From Candidatus Thiodiazotropha sp. (ex Codakia rugifera) (GTDB taxonomy: Bacteria > Pseudomonadota > Gammaproteobacteria > Chromatiales > Chromatiaceae), in contig JAHXHN010000008.1 of NCBI GenBank assembly GCA_025656675.1, forward strand, positions 62,001 to 126,000: a stretch of 64,000 nucleotides of DNA. Direction: 5' to 3'. Positions 39,969 through 49,085 of the stretch are shown in pieces; the first letter of the stretch is position 1; each line of letters begins with the position of its first letter. The notes beneath the pieces are model-generated. The model saw only the letters and a list, made by a program, of their open reading frames with translations. It did no database searches and was not told the DNA's origin. Both the position numbers and the translations under genes were made by a program.

Positions 39969-40502
39969 CTATAAACCAATCCCAATTCCGACGCTGCCAT
40001 ACCCCCGTCCTCCCGAGCTCGCACCAAAACCAAAATGGATGCGTGGTCGTATCTTGCGTTCACTGACTTCCGGCCAGAGTGAGATTTCATCGCTAATCAA
40101 TACGGGGAAATGATAACTGGCTTTTGCCACTTCTCCTTGACGGATTTCAGAAAACGTTCCGGTTACAGTCACCAGACGACCTGCAGCGTAGTCTTTTGTC
40201 TCGAGATAACCCGTTTGTTTGGCAATAAAACGTCCAACAGAGGTTGTACCTGTGTCAGGGCGACCATCCGTATCGAGTGGGTAGGCAAGAATCTCAACCT
40301 CTGTTGATTCGTTAAAGTTCTGAGCTTCAATAATGATCCCACCCCATTGCAGAGGTTTTGATCCAGGATCGGGTGGGGTGGCGGTAGCCTGTTGCGGGGT
40401 GAGACTCCGGTCGGCATTGTTGTCTATGACAGGCTGACTGCTGCAGGCCTGCAGGGTAAACAGGATGAAAGTATAGTGTATCCAGCGTTTCAATCGGATC
40501 AC
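39969..40502 (-). CDS. Slp-family outer membrane lipoprotein, copy 2
   Basis: 177 residues from the GTG at 40502, which forms a GTGA overlap with the stop of the upstream Slp gene, implying translational coupling; a TTG at 40529 is open but lacks support. It has a lipobox TLQAC and an Slp-type domain (WGGIIIEAQN...EVEILAYPL...GRFIAKQTGYLE). The C-terminus is Gly rich. It is a diverged tandem duplicate of the gene upstream. Slp proteins are starvation- or acid-induced outer membrane lipoproteins of unclear function. Confidence 0.82.
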   Translation of the reverse strand: MIRLKRWIHYTFILFTLQACSSQPVIDNNADRSLTPQQATATPPDPGSKPLQWGGIIIEAQNFNESTEVEILAYPLDTDGRPDTGTTSVGRFIAKQTGYLETKDYAAGRLVTVTGTFSEIRQGEVAKASYHFPVLISDEISLWPEVSERKIRPRIHFGFGASSGGRGYGSVGIGIGL

Positions 40503-41035
40503 CAGTAGTAGTAAGGGTATCTTCGCCAATAGGGGTAATAGAACGGATCGTAAAAAGGATCATAATAGTAGGGCCGAGGATAGTGTTTCTGCTTTGGCCA
40601 GAGGTAGTAGGCTTCAACATCAACCACGGGGTAGGGATAGGGGTAATCGCCTACCGGCTTTTTAATCACTTCAATGACCGTTCCCGTAACGGTCATTGCT
40701 TGATCCTTTGGGTACTCCTCGGGTTCTAAATAGCCCTCGATTCGGGCTATGAAGCGACCGCTACTCCGGCTCTCGTCTTTGGGCTTGCCGTTCTCACTCA
40801 GTTGTCGGGCGAGGATTTCGATATGGGTCTCGTCCGCTAGATTTTCTACAGCGATAATATCACCGCCCCAACGTACCTTGGCGTCGATGAAACTGTTCTG
40901 TTTCTGCTGCACCTCATCCACTCTGATATCGCCACCAGGTGGGGTGCCAATGATGACGGGAACTTTTGAAGCACAAGCGCTGAGCAGCATTGCGCTGATG
41001 ATCCCAAGAAGTGTGAGTCTGTTGCGTCTGTTCAT
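40499..41035 (-). CDS. Slp-family outer membrane lipoprotein, copy 1
   Basis: 178 residues with signal peptide and lipobox LLSAC, then the Slp domain (VRWGGDIIAVENL, ETHIEILARQL, SSGRFIARIEGYLEPEEY, MTVTGTVIEV). The C-terminal 30 residues are very rich in Tyr and Pro, with repeated YY and PY pairs, which is unusual and may be a surface-exposed or aromatic-interaction tail. First gene of the tandem pair. It follows the coiled-coil TolR/MotB-like gene by 72 bases. Confidence 0.87.
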   Translation of the reverse strand: MNRRNRLTLLGIISAMLLSACASKVPVIIGTPPGGDIRVDEVQQKQNSFIDAKVRWGGDIIAVENLADETHIEILARQLSENGKPKDESRSSGRFIARIEGYLEPEEYPKDQAMTVTGTVIEVIKKPVGDYPYPYPVVDVEAYYLWPKQKHYPRPYYYDPFYDPFYYPYWRRYPYYYW

Positions 41036-41107
41036 AGCCTGAATTTGCCTATCCGAGGCTGGTACAGCCCCTACGTTTTTATGACTGTAGGGTTAGGATT
41101 TAATTCC

Positions 41108-42109
41108 TTATTCAACAATGCGTTCTTTTTTAGCCTCCTCTTGGTAATAGTAGTCATATTTCCGATGCATATGGTTGGTAAATGACCAGGCTTCGTTGTA
41201 GGAGAGGCCGCTGTTCTTGGGAATGATGACCTTGATATAGAGATTATTATCTCTGTCTTTAAGGCGGGTAAGGTTCTGCTCCAGCTTGTTGCGTGATATT
41301 GATTTAAATCTACTATCCCCAGGACCTTTATACTCAATACGGTAGTTTTTGCCTGATTTCGTGTAACGCACCTCTGCCAGCGTCTTGCCTTTCGCGGTAC
41401 GAGCCGGTCGTAACAACTTGTTATACTGGATTTTCAGGGTTGAAAAATCCTGTTTCAGGTCATCAAGCTGCTCATCGGTCTCTTGATTGCGTGCCAGGGC
41501 GGCCAGGAGTTCCTGGTCCTTGGTGCGTAGAGTGAGTCTTAGCTGTTCAAGATCCTGTTGCGTGGTCACCTGACGGGCATTGGCCTGTTCCAGATCGACA
41601 GTGAGCGTCTCAATATCGCGATTGGCCTCGCTAATCTGGCTCTGAAGACGGGTAGTCTCCTGGCTCAACCGGGTCATCTGGGTGGTGAGTAGATTCCGCT
41701 CCTGACTGAGCAGGTTGGCTTTACTATCGAGTTCATCCCGTTCACGACTGAGATTGGCAATCTGAAAGCGTTGACTGGAAATAGCCGCTTCCTGCTCCTC
41801 AGACTGTTCGCGCAGCTGCATTAAATCCATACGTAACATGGTTATTTCGTGCTCACGGGCAATGAGTCGCTCTTCAAGCGTTTCATTCTCTTCACCCGTG
41901 GTGCGCGCCAGTTCCATGGCCTGTTGCTCCGCTTCCATGGTTGTCCTCAACTGGCTAAGCAACTCCATATTGCGTATCAGCAGGATCACCATTGCAAGGA
42001 GGAAAATCATCACGATGACGGTCATGATGTCGGTGAAGGATGGCCAGAAGCTGTCATCCCCCTGACTGCCCTGTGCGTTCAGACGAAGGTCGATGAAGCT
42101 ATCGTCCAT
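41108..42109 (-). CDS. TolR/MotB-like protein with long coiled coil and ExbD-like end
   Basis: About 333 residues from the ATG at 42109 (a TTG at 42118 is also open and would overlap the upstream stop). A short cytoplasmic N-terminus is followed by one transmembrane helix that begins FTDIMTVIVMIFLLAMV; the Asp at about residue 27 is where MotB, ExbD and TolR carry their proton-binding Asp. Next is a coiled coil of some 170 residues. The last 80 residues (GKTLAEVRYTKSG...LYIKVIIPKNSGLSY) resemble the ExbD/TolR periplasmic fold rather than OmpA. I infer a stator-like partner of the upstream MotA-like protein. Confidence 0.78.
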   Translation of the reverse strand: MDDSFIDLRLNAQGSQGDDSFWPSFTDIMTVIVMIFLLAMVILLIRNMELLSQLRTTMEAEQQAMELARTTGEENETLEERLIAREHEITMLRMDLMQLREQSEEQEAAISSQRFQIANLSRERDELDSKANLLSQERNLLTTQMTRLSQETTRLQSQISEANRDIETLTVDLEQANARQVTTQQDLEQLRLTLRTKDQELLAALARNQETDEQLDDLKQDFSTLKIQYNKLLRPARTAKGKTLAEVRYTKSGKNYRIEYKGPGDSRFKSISRNKLEQNLTRLKDRDNNLYIKVIIPKNSGLSYNEAWSFTNHMHRKYDYYYQEEAKKERIVE

Positions 42110-42114
42110 GTGGA

Positions 42115-43044
42115 TCAATCATCCTCATGCAGGCGGAAGCCACGCTTTAGAATATGCTTGATTTCAGCCATATCAGCATGCATGGCTTCGCTCTTCTGCT
42201 CATAACCCTGAAGTGTTTCCAGAATTCGCTGTTCAACGGTCTCGAATGTCTGCTGTGACAGGTCCATCTGGTTGACCAGTTCCTGCAGAGAGCGTACCAG
42301 ACCGGTAAATTCATAGAGTGCGCTGTCCGTTTGTACTTGGAATCGTGGAATCAGCTCATTGACGGTCACCTGCTCGACTGCACTGATCAGGTTGGTCTGC
42401 ACATCACCCAATTTGAGATGGAAATAACCAAAAAAGATAAAACAGAGAATAGCGGTGATGGTGGTGGAAAGGGCAGTGGACATACCGTGAACCACCATAC
42501 CCATGCCACCTACATTGATCGAAGAGGCAAGCAGATCCGAAGCACCAATCAGGGCGATGGACAGGGAGACGATGGTACCGAACACACCGGTCAGGATCAG
42601 GATATTATTGATGAATTTGGGCAGGCTGTTGCGGGTGCTCTCATTGGCTACCAGGGTAGAGGCCAGTGAACCATGATTTATGGGGCAGTTCGCCTTATGC
42701 AGCCCCTGCATGGTGCGGTAGCGGTTGGCGATAATGGCTTTTTTATGGATTCTTGTTAATGGATCCTGCTCACCCTCACGCAGATTGCGTAAAAAGCGGA
42801 TGAGCGCATTCTCTTCCGTAGCGTAGTGTAGGAAGATGGTGATCATGCGTAAAATGCCGACAGCGAACAGTCCGACGATGGTGCCGTTGATGATCAGTCC
42901 CGTACTGGTGAGCTGGTCACGGAAGTAGACTTGATTGATGAATTCAAACTTCCATACCATCAGTGCTGCAATCACCGCAGACAGGAGTATCATCCTAATC
43001 AGGATGTTGCGGCTGAAGTTTCGACGTAGCTGTATGCTTCCCAA
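42115..43044 (-). CDS. MotA/TolQ/ExbB-type proton channel subunit
   Basis: 309 residues, TTG start with GGGAG seven bases upstream. Four hydrophobic helices (about 15-32, 48-72, 147-170, 181-211) and the channel motif LTGVFGTIVSLSIALIG with a following Thr/Ser-rich helix identify the MotA/TolQ/ExbB family. A cytoplasmic loop of about 75 residues lies between helices 2 and 3, and about 100 residues follow helix 4. With the next gene it should form an energised inner-membrane complex. The operon also includes two Slp lipoproteins, which could be outer-membrane partners; this is an inference. Confidence 0.8.
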   Translation of the reverse strand: MGSIQLRRNFSRNILIRMILLSAVIAALMVWKFEFINQVYFRDQLTSTGLIINGTIVGLFAVGILRMITIFLHYATEENALIRFLRNLREGEQDPLTRIHKKAIIANRYRTMQGLHKANCPINHGSLASTLVANESTRNSLPKFINNILILTGVFGTIVSLSIALIGASDLLASSINVGGMGMVVHGMSTALSTTITAILCFIFFGYFHLKLGDVQTNLISAVEQVTVNELIPRFQVQTDSALYEFTGLVRSLQELVNQMDLSQQTFETVEQRILETLQGYEQKSEAMHADMAEIKHILKRGFRLHEDD

Positions 43045-43314
43045 CGCTCTGCTCCCAGCGAGATAGTAATATCAGTTGCCTACTTCGGTGAGGTCATAGC
43101 GGTAGATTGCACAGTTTTATGGTCAGTCGGCGATAACATGGTGGACTGCAATAGCATCAGCTATTCCCCCATCATTCTGATTACGCTATCCGAATCAGGT
43201 ACTTGCAAACCATAGCCATTGTGAGCTCACGGATTCAGGTGCAACAGTGTAACTCAGCCAAGTGCACCTCGCCATAAATCCTGTCATATTCCGTGAGTCA
43301 GGAAGGAGTTGAAA

Positions 43315-44559
43315 ATGCATCAACAGAGCTTGAATGCACACTATCGTAAGCTGCTGATAGAGATTTATCAGGCTGCTTTGATCAGGGTGGAAGGACGGTC
43401 TGCAGTTTCGAACTGGTTGAAGCAGAATGCACTCCCCGATTCAGTGCGACTGATCGCAATTGGCAAAGCCGCTCAATCTATGGCCCGTGGGGCCAGTGAC
43501 TATTTAGGGGATCGTATCAACCAGGCATTGATCATCTCCAAATCGGGGCATATCGATCACCTGTTTTGTCGACAGCACGGCTGGGTAGCTCATGAGGCGG
43601 CTCATCCTGTCCCTGATGAATCATCGCTTCATGCCGGTCAAAAGGTACTCGATTTTTTAGCGGACGGTAGTGACTTACCGCTGCTCTTTCTGATATCAGG
43701 AGGAGCATCGAGTCTGGTGGAAGTGCCGATTGAAGGGGTGGATATCGCTTTCCTGGCTCGCACAAACAATTGGTTGTTGGGTAGTGGTTTCGATATTTCA
43801 CAGATGAACTGGATTCGGAAGGGGCTCTCACGGATAAAGGGTGGTGGATTGATTCGTTACCTGGGGGAACGCGAGGTTGTTGGATTGGCCATTTCAGATG
43901 TCCCGGAGGATGATCCGGCGGTGATCGGTTCCGGATTGTTAGTGCCTGATCTTGAATTACCGGAGCGTTTGGCACTCATGTCACTGCCGTCATGGTTGGG
44001 CGACAGGCTCTTAACCGGTGTGAAAGCATGGCCCCGGATACCCTGCCGGTCTCCCAGAATGGAGATCGTTGCTAATCTGCAAAGTGCCAGAGAGGCGGCC
44101 GCTGAGCGGGCCGAGACATTAGGGTTTCCAGTTTCACTGCACCATGAATTGCTTCAGGGTGATGCGGTAGCGACCGGTCAGCGGCTGGCACGAGAATTGT
44201 TGAATGGTCCTTCTGGTGTTTTCATCTGGGGTGGGGAGACTGCAGTGACCTTGCCTCCCAACCCGGGTCAGGGTGGCCGAAACCAACATCTTGCTGTCGC
44301 AGCGGCAAGAGAGTTGGCCGGTAGCTTTGACTGTTATCTTCTGGCAGCAGGCACTGACGGCACGGATGGTCCGACTGAGGATGCCGGCGCCCTGGTGGAT
44401 GGGGGGACGGTAATTCGTGCCGCACAGAACGGTGTCGATGTGGATCGATGTTTGGCTGAAGCCGACTCGGGCCATCTGCTTGAGGTCAGCGGAGATCTCA
44501 TAACAACGGGTCCGACAGGCACTAATGTAATGGATCTGGTCATAGGGTTAAGGGGTTGA
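43315..44559 (+). CDS. Glycerate kinase (MOFRL/GckA type)
   Basis: 415 residues from the ATG at 43315 with GGAAGGAG six bases upstream; a TTG at 43309 is less likely. The family is the DUF4147/MOFRL glycerate-2-kinase with motifs LISGGASSLVE, KGGGLIRYLG, NPGQGGRNQHLA and DGTDGPTEDAGA. It phosphorylates D-glycerate to 2-phosphoglycerate. The gene is followed two bases later by the DUF455 gene. No glycolate or serine-cycle genes adjoin. Confidence 0.9.
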   Translation: MHQQSLNAHYRKLLIEIYQAALIRVEGRSAVSNWLKQNALPDSVRLIAIGKAAQSMARGASDYLGDRINQALIISKSGHIDHLFCRQHGWVAHEAAHPVPDESSLHAGQKVLDFLADGSDLPLLFLISGGASSLVEVPIEGVDIAFLARTNNWLLGSGFDISQMNWIRKGLSRIKGGGLIRYLGEREVVGLAISDVPEDDPAVIGSGLLVPDLELPERLALMSLPSWLGDRLLTGVKAWPRIPCRSPRMEIVANLQSAREAAAERAETLGFPVSLHHELLQGDAVATGQRLARELLNGPSGVFIWGGETAVTLPPNPGQGGRNQHLAVAAARELAGSFDCYLLAAGTDGTDGPTEDAGALVDGGTVIRAAQNGVDVDRCLAEADSGHLLEVSGDLITTGPTGTNVMDLVIGLRG

Positions 44560-44560
44560 A

Positions 44561-45376
44561 ATGAACTTAAAACCTAGCCTATACCTTGCAGCTAGATCAT
44601 GTCTGCAATGTGATGCTGTGGATGAAAAGCTGCAACTCACAGATCGAACTGCAACAGCCTGGGCATGCGGAGAGCTCACTCTTTGTGACTGGACGTCAAG
44701 TGATTCAATTATTCATGCGGGCCATCCGCAGCATCCGGCACTAGTTCATCCAAGCCAATTACCACGACGTGGTTTAGGTAGTGAAACTGGCCGGTTGGCG
44801 CTGATCCATGCTATCGCTCATATTGAATTCAACGCCATCAATCTGGCATGGGATGCCGTGCAGCGGTTCCCTGATCTGCCGGAAGAATACTATAGCGACT
44901 GGATTCAGGTGGCCAGGGAAGAGGTCCATCATTTTCGTTTACTGCGGGAACGGTTACGTGATGGTGGCGTCGATTACGGGGACTTTCCGGGTCATAACGG
45001 TTTGTGGGAAATGGCTGTTCGTACAGCCCATGATCCACTCATCAGAATGGCGCTGGTACCACGCATGTTGGAGGCGCGGGGATTGGATGTGACACCGGGT
45101 ATTATGCGTCGTTTCGAGGCGATAGGTGATAGGGAAACTGTAAAGGTTCTGCAGGTTATCCTGGCCGAAGAGGTGGGACATGTGCAGTTTGGCAGCAAGT
45201 GGTACAGCTATCTTTGCCAACAACGGGGATTGGAACCGGAAGAGACCTATTTCGATTTGCTCGAAAATTTTTTAAATGGGGAGATACGTTGTCCCCTACA
45301 CCATCAAGCCAGGCGAGAAGCGGGCTTCAGCAAACAGGAACTGCAGCGTCTGGAGGCTTTATGCGCAGGGCATTGA
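44561..45376 (+). CDS. DUF455 ferritin-like protein
   Basis: 271 residues, mostly helical, with diiron-type ExxH segments: EFNAINLAWDAV, REEVHHFRLL and LAEEVGHVQFG. This is the DUF455/MiaE-like ferritin fold. It probably holds a di-metal centre, but the reaction is unknown. It begins two bases after glycerate kinase. The last codons overlap the next gene start (45361), so the three genes form one translational unit. Confidence 0.83.
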   Translation: MNLKPSLYLAARSCLQCDAVDEKLQLTDRTATAWACGELTLCDWTSSDSIIHAGHPQHPALVHPSQLPRRGLGSETGRLALIHAIAHIEFNAINLAWDAVQRFPDLPEEYYSDWIQVAREEVHHFRLLRERLRDGGVDYGDFPGHNGLWEMAVRTAHDPLIRMALVPRMLEARGLDVTPGIMRRFEAIGDRETVKVLQVILAEEVGHVQFGSKWYSYLCQQRGLEPEETYFDLLENFLNGEIRCPLHHQARREAGFSKQELQRLEALCAGH

Positions 45377-46074
45377 TGAAACTTGTTTTATCCATTTTGA
45401 GATTATCGATTCTCCTGCTGGCAAGCCTCCCGGTTATGGCGAGTGATCAATTGGCTGATGTGCTGGTCTACAGTGTTCATGAGGCTGGCGGTGAAGCAGT
45501 TGTCAGTCGGCTGTTGATTACACCCACAATGTTGCGTATCGATCAGGGTAAACAGGATGATGACTATATCCTCTATGACAAACGGGCGGAAACCATCTAC
45601 AGCGTAACGCCTGATGAGCAATCCATTCTCGTTATCCACCCTGACCGTGCAAAACGTCAGATCCCTGGGGATATGAAGTTGTCGATTGAGCAGCTGAGTG
45701 ATGTCAATGCACCCAATGTAGGGGGCAGTAAACCGGAACACTGGCGCATGACTGTGAATGGAGAAATCTGCCAAGAGGCCATATTGGCGCCAGGCCTGAT
45801 GTCGCGCAGTCTGGTACTCTATGGCGACTATTTGACCCTTCTGGCAAACCAGCATTTTGTGAGCCTGGATGCCATCCCTGTTGAATACCGTGCCCCCTGT
45901 GAAGATGCAGTTCATGTCTTTGTACCGACGGTATTCTTGGATAAGGGATTACCGATACGAAAATGGGATAAAGGAGGGAATCAAGAGAGGCTGGTTGAGT
46001 TTTCCAGCAACCAGAGCGTATCGGCTGATTATTTTGTACTACCGGCAGATTACCAGCAGGTACCTAGTCGATAG
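45361..46074 (+). CDS. Exported protein of unknown function
   Basis: 237 residues from the ATG at 45361, which has a GGAGG site four bases upstream inside the DUF455 gene; the later ATG at 45376 lies too far from it. A signal peptide (residues 6-30, ending VMA-SDQ) is followed by a beta-rich domain with repeated short strands (LLITPTMLRIDQGKQ, AETIYSVTPDEQS) and two Cys. It resembles periplasmic DUF4412-like proteins only loosely; no function is claimed. Confidence 0.72.
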   Translation: MRRALMKLVLSILRLSILLLASLPVMASDQLADVLVYSVHEAGGEAVVSRLLITPTMLRIDQGKQDDDYILYDKRAETIYSVTPDEQSILVIHPDRAKRQIPGDMKLSIEQLSDVNAPNVGGSKPEHWRMTVNGEICQEAILAPGLMSRSLVLYGDYLTLLANQHFVSLDAIPVEYRAPCEDAVHVFVPTVFLDKGLPIRKWDKGGNQERLVEFSSNQSVSADYFVLPADYQQVPSR

Positions 46075-46135
46075 GTGACTGAATGGTTGATCCCTCTTTG
46101 TATTCTCTGAGTGAAGCTGAATAGGAATGTGCTGC

Positions 46136-46186
46136 AAAAAAAGCTGCCAACCATGCAGGGTGTGGCGGGTTGCATCCTACCGGCAG
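46136..46186 (-). terminator. Terminator of the ppiB-lpxH transcript
   Basis: On the minus strand CTGCC (46186-46182) and an inner ATGCA/TGCAT pair form a long stem with GGCAG (46148-46144), then seven T at 46142-46136. Confidence 0.6.
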
Positions 46187-46195
46187 TCACTTACA

Positions 46196-46924
46196 TCAAT
46201 AGCAGACCGGTTCCCTTGAGAAACCGTCAGGCGTGACACAAATGAGTTCAGCATGATGCCGATGCCACTCTGACAATACATGACGACAGAGGGTTTTGTC
46301 GGCTATGCGAAAAGTGTGGTCTGCAGGTCGATGGGTATGGCCATGGATTAAATGCTCGGCACCGTGCTCGAGAAGGTATGCCTCAACCGCTTGCTGGTTT
46401 ACATCCATGATTGAATCAGGCTTGAGCGACTTGGCTTCGCCGCTCTTGGCCCGATACGCCATCGCCAATGCAATCCGTTGTTTTATCGGTTGGGAGAGAA
46501 ACTGATCAACATGATCGGGATGACGTATTTCACTGCGAAAATTCAAGTATGCCTGATCATCCGTGCATAGTAGGTCACCATGCATCAGTAATGTTGGCAT
46601 GCCATAGAGGTCTATTCGCGTTGGGTCTTTCAGTAACTCGGCCCCAGTTTCCTCGCAGAAGGAGGTACCAATAAGAAAATCCCGATTACCGTGCATCAGC
46701 CACAATCCGGTTCCGGATTGGCTGAGTTGGACCATTGCCCGCTTTATTTCGGGAATGGGGGACGCAAGGAAGTCATCGCCGACCCAGGCATCGAACAGAT
46801 CACCCAGGATGTAGAGATGATCGGCCTGGGTAGCACGTTCATTGAGGAATTGGATAAACAGCTGCACCGTATCCACCCGGTCGGCAGACAGGTGCAGATC
46901 TGAAATAAACAGCTGTTCCGTCAC
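46196..46924 (-). CDS. lpxH: UDP-2,3-diacylglucosamine diphosphatase
   Basis: 242 residues starting with GTG in a GTGA overlap with the ppiB stop. The calcineurin-type metal motifs are present in order: SDLHLS, GDLFDAWVGDD, GNRDF, and HGHTHRP. LpxH removes UMP in lipid A synthesis on the inner membrane. The ppiB-lpxH pairing is conserved in gammaproteobacteria. Size matches E. coli LpxH (240). Confidence 0.95.
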   Translation of the reverse strand: MTEQLFISDLHLSADRVDTVQLFIQFLNERATQADHLYILGDLFDAWVGDDFLASPIPEIKRAMVQLSQSGTGLWLMHGNRDFLIGTSFCEETGAELLKDPTRIDLYGMPTLLMHGDLLCTDDQAYLNFRSEIRHPDHVDQFLSQPIKQRIALAMAYRAKSGEAKSLKPDSIMDVNQQAVEAYLLEHGAEHLIHGHTHRPADHTFRIADKTLCRHVLSEWHRHHAELICVTPDGFSREPVCY

Positions 46925-47409
46925 TCAGTGATTTCAGCCTTCTCGATAATGATATCCTCTACCGGAACATCCTGGTGGCCAGCCTGGGTGGTGGTATCCA
47001 TTCCCTTCATCTGATTGACCAGATCCATGCCGCTGGTGACCTTGCCGAACACGCAATATCCCCATCCATCCTGACCGGGATGGTCAAGGAATTTATTATT
47101 CGCTACATTGATGAAGAATTGTGCGGTGGCTGAGTGAGGCTCCATAGTACGTGCCATTGCGATGGTGCCGATCTCGTTGGAGATTCCATTCTTGGCCTCG
47201 TTTTCAATCGGTTCTCCGGTCTGTTTCTGGATCATACCCGGCATGAAGCCACCGCCCTGAATCATGAAATTATCAATGATGCGATGGAAGATGGTGCCAT
47301 CGAAAAAACCGTCCTTTACATACTGTTTAAAATTCTCACAGGTTTTGGGTGCGTTGGCCTCATCCAGCTCAATAACAATGGGGCCTAGATTAGTGGTCAA
47401 TGTGATCAT
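46921..47409 (-). CDS. ppiB: Cytoplasmic peptidyl-prolyl cis-trans isomerase B
   Basis: 162 residues of the cyclophilin fold (FHRIIDNFMIQGGG, AQFFINVANN, WGYCVFGKV) with no signal peptide, equal in length to E. coli PpiB. It catalyses proline isomerisation during folding. Its stop overlaps the lpxH start. 38 bases separate it from ppiA upstream, so the two cyclophilins arose by duplication or were brought together. Confidence 0.95.
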   Translation of the reverse strand: MITLTTNLGPIVIELDEANAPKTCENFKQYVKDGFFDGTIFHRIIDNFMIQGGGFMPGMIQKQTGEPIENEAKNGISNEIGTIAMARTMEPHSATAQFFINVANNKFLDHPGQDGWGYCVFGKVTSGMDLVNQMKGMDTTTQAGHQDVPVEDIIIEKAEITE

Positions 47410-47447
47410 GGGTTTTCCTGTTTTTTCTGGAATCTGAGTGAGTTTTT

Positions 47448-48017
47448 TTACTCGATTATGCTAACCGTTTCGATGACGATGGGTTTGTTGGGCACATCAC
47501 GCATTTTGTTGCTGACCCCGGTTGGTTGAGAGGCAATGCTATCCACAACCTCCATACCCTGGGTGACCTCACCAAAGACCGCATATCCCCAGCCATCTCT
47601 GCTTGGGTAGTCGAGAAAATCGTTAGCTTTATGGTTGATAAAGAACTGAGCCGTGGCAGAGTGGGGGGCGGATGTGCGCGCCATGGCAATAGAACCACGT
47701 TTATTTTTGAGGCCATTTTTAGCTTCATTCTGGATTGGATCACGGGTCTCTTTTTTCGTCATTTCAGATGTGAAACCTCCACCCTGAATCATGAAGCCTT
47801 TAATGACCCTGTGGAAAATAGTGCCGTTATAGAACCCATCCTGAACATATTGCATGAAGTTCTCCACTGACTTCGGCGCCTTCTCCTTGTCGAGGGAGAG
47901 GGTGATGTCGCCCATCGAAGTCTTTACCAGGACCTGCACTTTTTCCGCCCAGGCATTCGTGCACAGTAGCGGTAAGAGTAGGAGGGATAACAGCAGGGTA
48001 TGTATCGATTTTTTCAT
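47448..48017 (-). CDS. ppiA: Periplasmic peptidyl-prolyl cis-trans isomerase A
   Basis: 189 residues with a Sec signal peptide (residues 1-24, ending NAWA-EK) and a cyclophilin domain ([33 protein letters not shown]). It folds exported proteins in the periplasm. It leads the ppiA-ppiB-lpxH operon. In many relatives cysS is the next gene; here 10 kb of redox genes separate them. Confidence 0.93.
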   Translation of the reverse strand: MKKSIHTLLLSLLLLPLLCTNAWAEKVQVLVKTSMGDITLSLDKEKAPKSVENFMQYVQDGFYNGTIFHRVIKGFMIQGGGFTSEMTKKETRDPIQNEAKNGLKNKRGSIAMARTSAPHSATAQFFINHKANDFLDYPSRDGWGYAVFGEVTQGMEVVDSIASQPTGVSNKMRDVPNKPIVIETVSIIE

Positions 48018-48141
48018 AGAATCCTCATGGTTGTCGGCTTATTCCCGAGATGGAGCATCATAACGGTTCGATGGAGGCATAAAAAGGGGTAGGTTGATGA
48101 GGGTGGTACCGACAGGGGGTAGTGTGGCCAACAGGCCAAAT

Positions 48142-48168
48142 GAAAAAGCCATGCCGTTCGGCATGGCT
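48142..48168 (-). terminator. Terminator of the frameshifted cytochrome gene
   Basis: AGCCATGCCG (48147-48156) pairs with CGGCATGGCT (48159-48168) across a TT loop; on the minus strand five T follow (48146-48142). Confidence 0.8.
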
Positions 48169-48199
48169 TAATTATCAGAATAACAGTGCGTTACATTGG

Positions 48200-48581
48200 T
48201 TAGTTGTTCTCTGCACCTTGAGCAATCCAGTTTTCGATCATGGAAATTTCAATCGCCGATAGTGCCTCTTTACCATGTGGCATGCGAATTGACGGGGCAA
48301 CTTTTCCAGCCACCAAGCGATAAAATGAGCTGGAGAGTGGATCACCTGCCACCACAACAGAACCCAATCTTGTCCCTTTCATGAGGTTATGGTAGTTGTC
48401 TGTCAGGAACCCACTGGCTTCAGTGCCGGCACCGCCTTGTACATGGCACTCAGTACAATATTTATCGACCAATGGTTTTATCTCTGACTTAAAAACTGAC
48501 CGGTGCCGGAGCGGCACTACAACCCGCCAATAGGATGGCAGAGAGTGTTACAGATATTGATAGAGTGGTGCATCTGGACAT
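48200..48581 (-). pseudogene. c-type cytochrome lipoprotein, frameshifted in a homopolymer run
   Basis: The minus strand from an ATG at 48581 encodes a lipoprotein signal peptide with lipobox LLAGC, continuing to APAPVSF and then a stop. The frame +1 immediately beyond continues with a cytochrome domain holding heme motif CTECH and a late SIRMPHG Met region. The break is at five T (48495-48491, minus strand). One T fewer joins both parts into a complete protein of about 126 residues. It is a pseudogene, a sequencing error or a slippage site. If intact, it would be an outer-membrane or periplasmic monoheme protein. Confidence 0.75.
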
Positions 48582-48767
48582 CTAACAGCGCCGTAATATA
48601 TCCAGTTCTAGGATCAATAGTTCAGCCGTGAATTGGGTGATCCGTTTCGTATACCCAACCAAAATAATTAGGCTGTTTTCTCCTTTTTTGACATAAAGAC
48701 AAATGAATCAGCGAAATGCCATATCCTCTCTTGGGTGAAGTAGGGTATTAAGCTACTGCTTACCCGT

Positions 48768-49085
48768 TTATTTAAGTGTCATAACCCAGTTAATCACACC
48801 TTTTATATCATCCAGTTTTGCCTGGCTGGGTGGCATCGCTACATTACCCCAGACCAGCGGTTCCCCTGGTGTACTGCCTGCTTTGACTTTATCGGCAAGC
48901 TGGTCTACTGAACCTGCATCACCCGCATATTTTGCAGCAACTTCCTGGAAGGCGGGGCCAACCAGTTTTGCGTCTGTTTTGTGGCACCCCAGGCATCCGG
49001 ATCGCATGGCCAGCATCTGATCAGCTATCGCTGTATGCGTGAAAAGGGTCGCTGCTATCAGTGAAACAATGGCAATTTTGTGCAT
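48768..49085 (-). CDS. Small periplasmic cytochrome c (class I)
   Basis: 105 residues with a Sec signal peptide (1-21, ending AIA-DQ), one CLGCH heme site (about residues 31-35) and a distal Met in VAMPPSQ. Length and layout match cytochrome c551/c5-type electron carriers. It could serve SQR, a terminal oxidase or the hydrogenase branch. The gene is monocistronic. Confidence 0.9.
   Translation of the reverse strand: MHKIAIVSLIAATLFTHTAIADQMLAMRSGCLGCHKTDAKLVGPAFQEVAAKYAGDAGSVDQLADKVKAGSTPGEPLVWGNVAMPPSQAKLDDIKGVINWVMTLK

Noticed and set aside
41108-43044. Zorya-type defence (ZorA-ZorB)
   Set aside because: The partner has no OmpA peptidoglycan-binding domain, and no ZorC/D/E-like nuclease or helicase genes follow.
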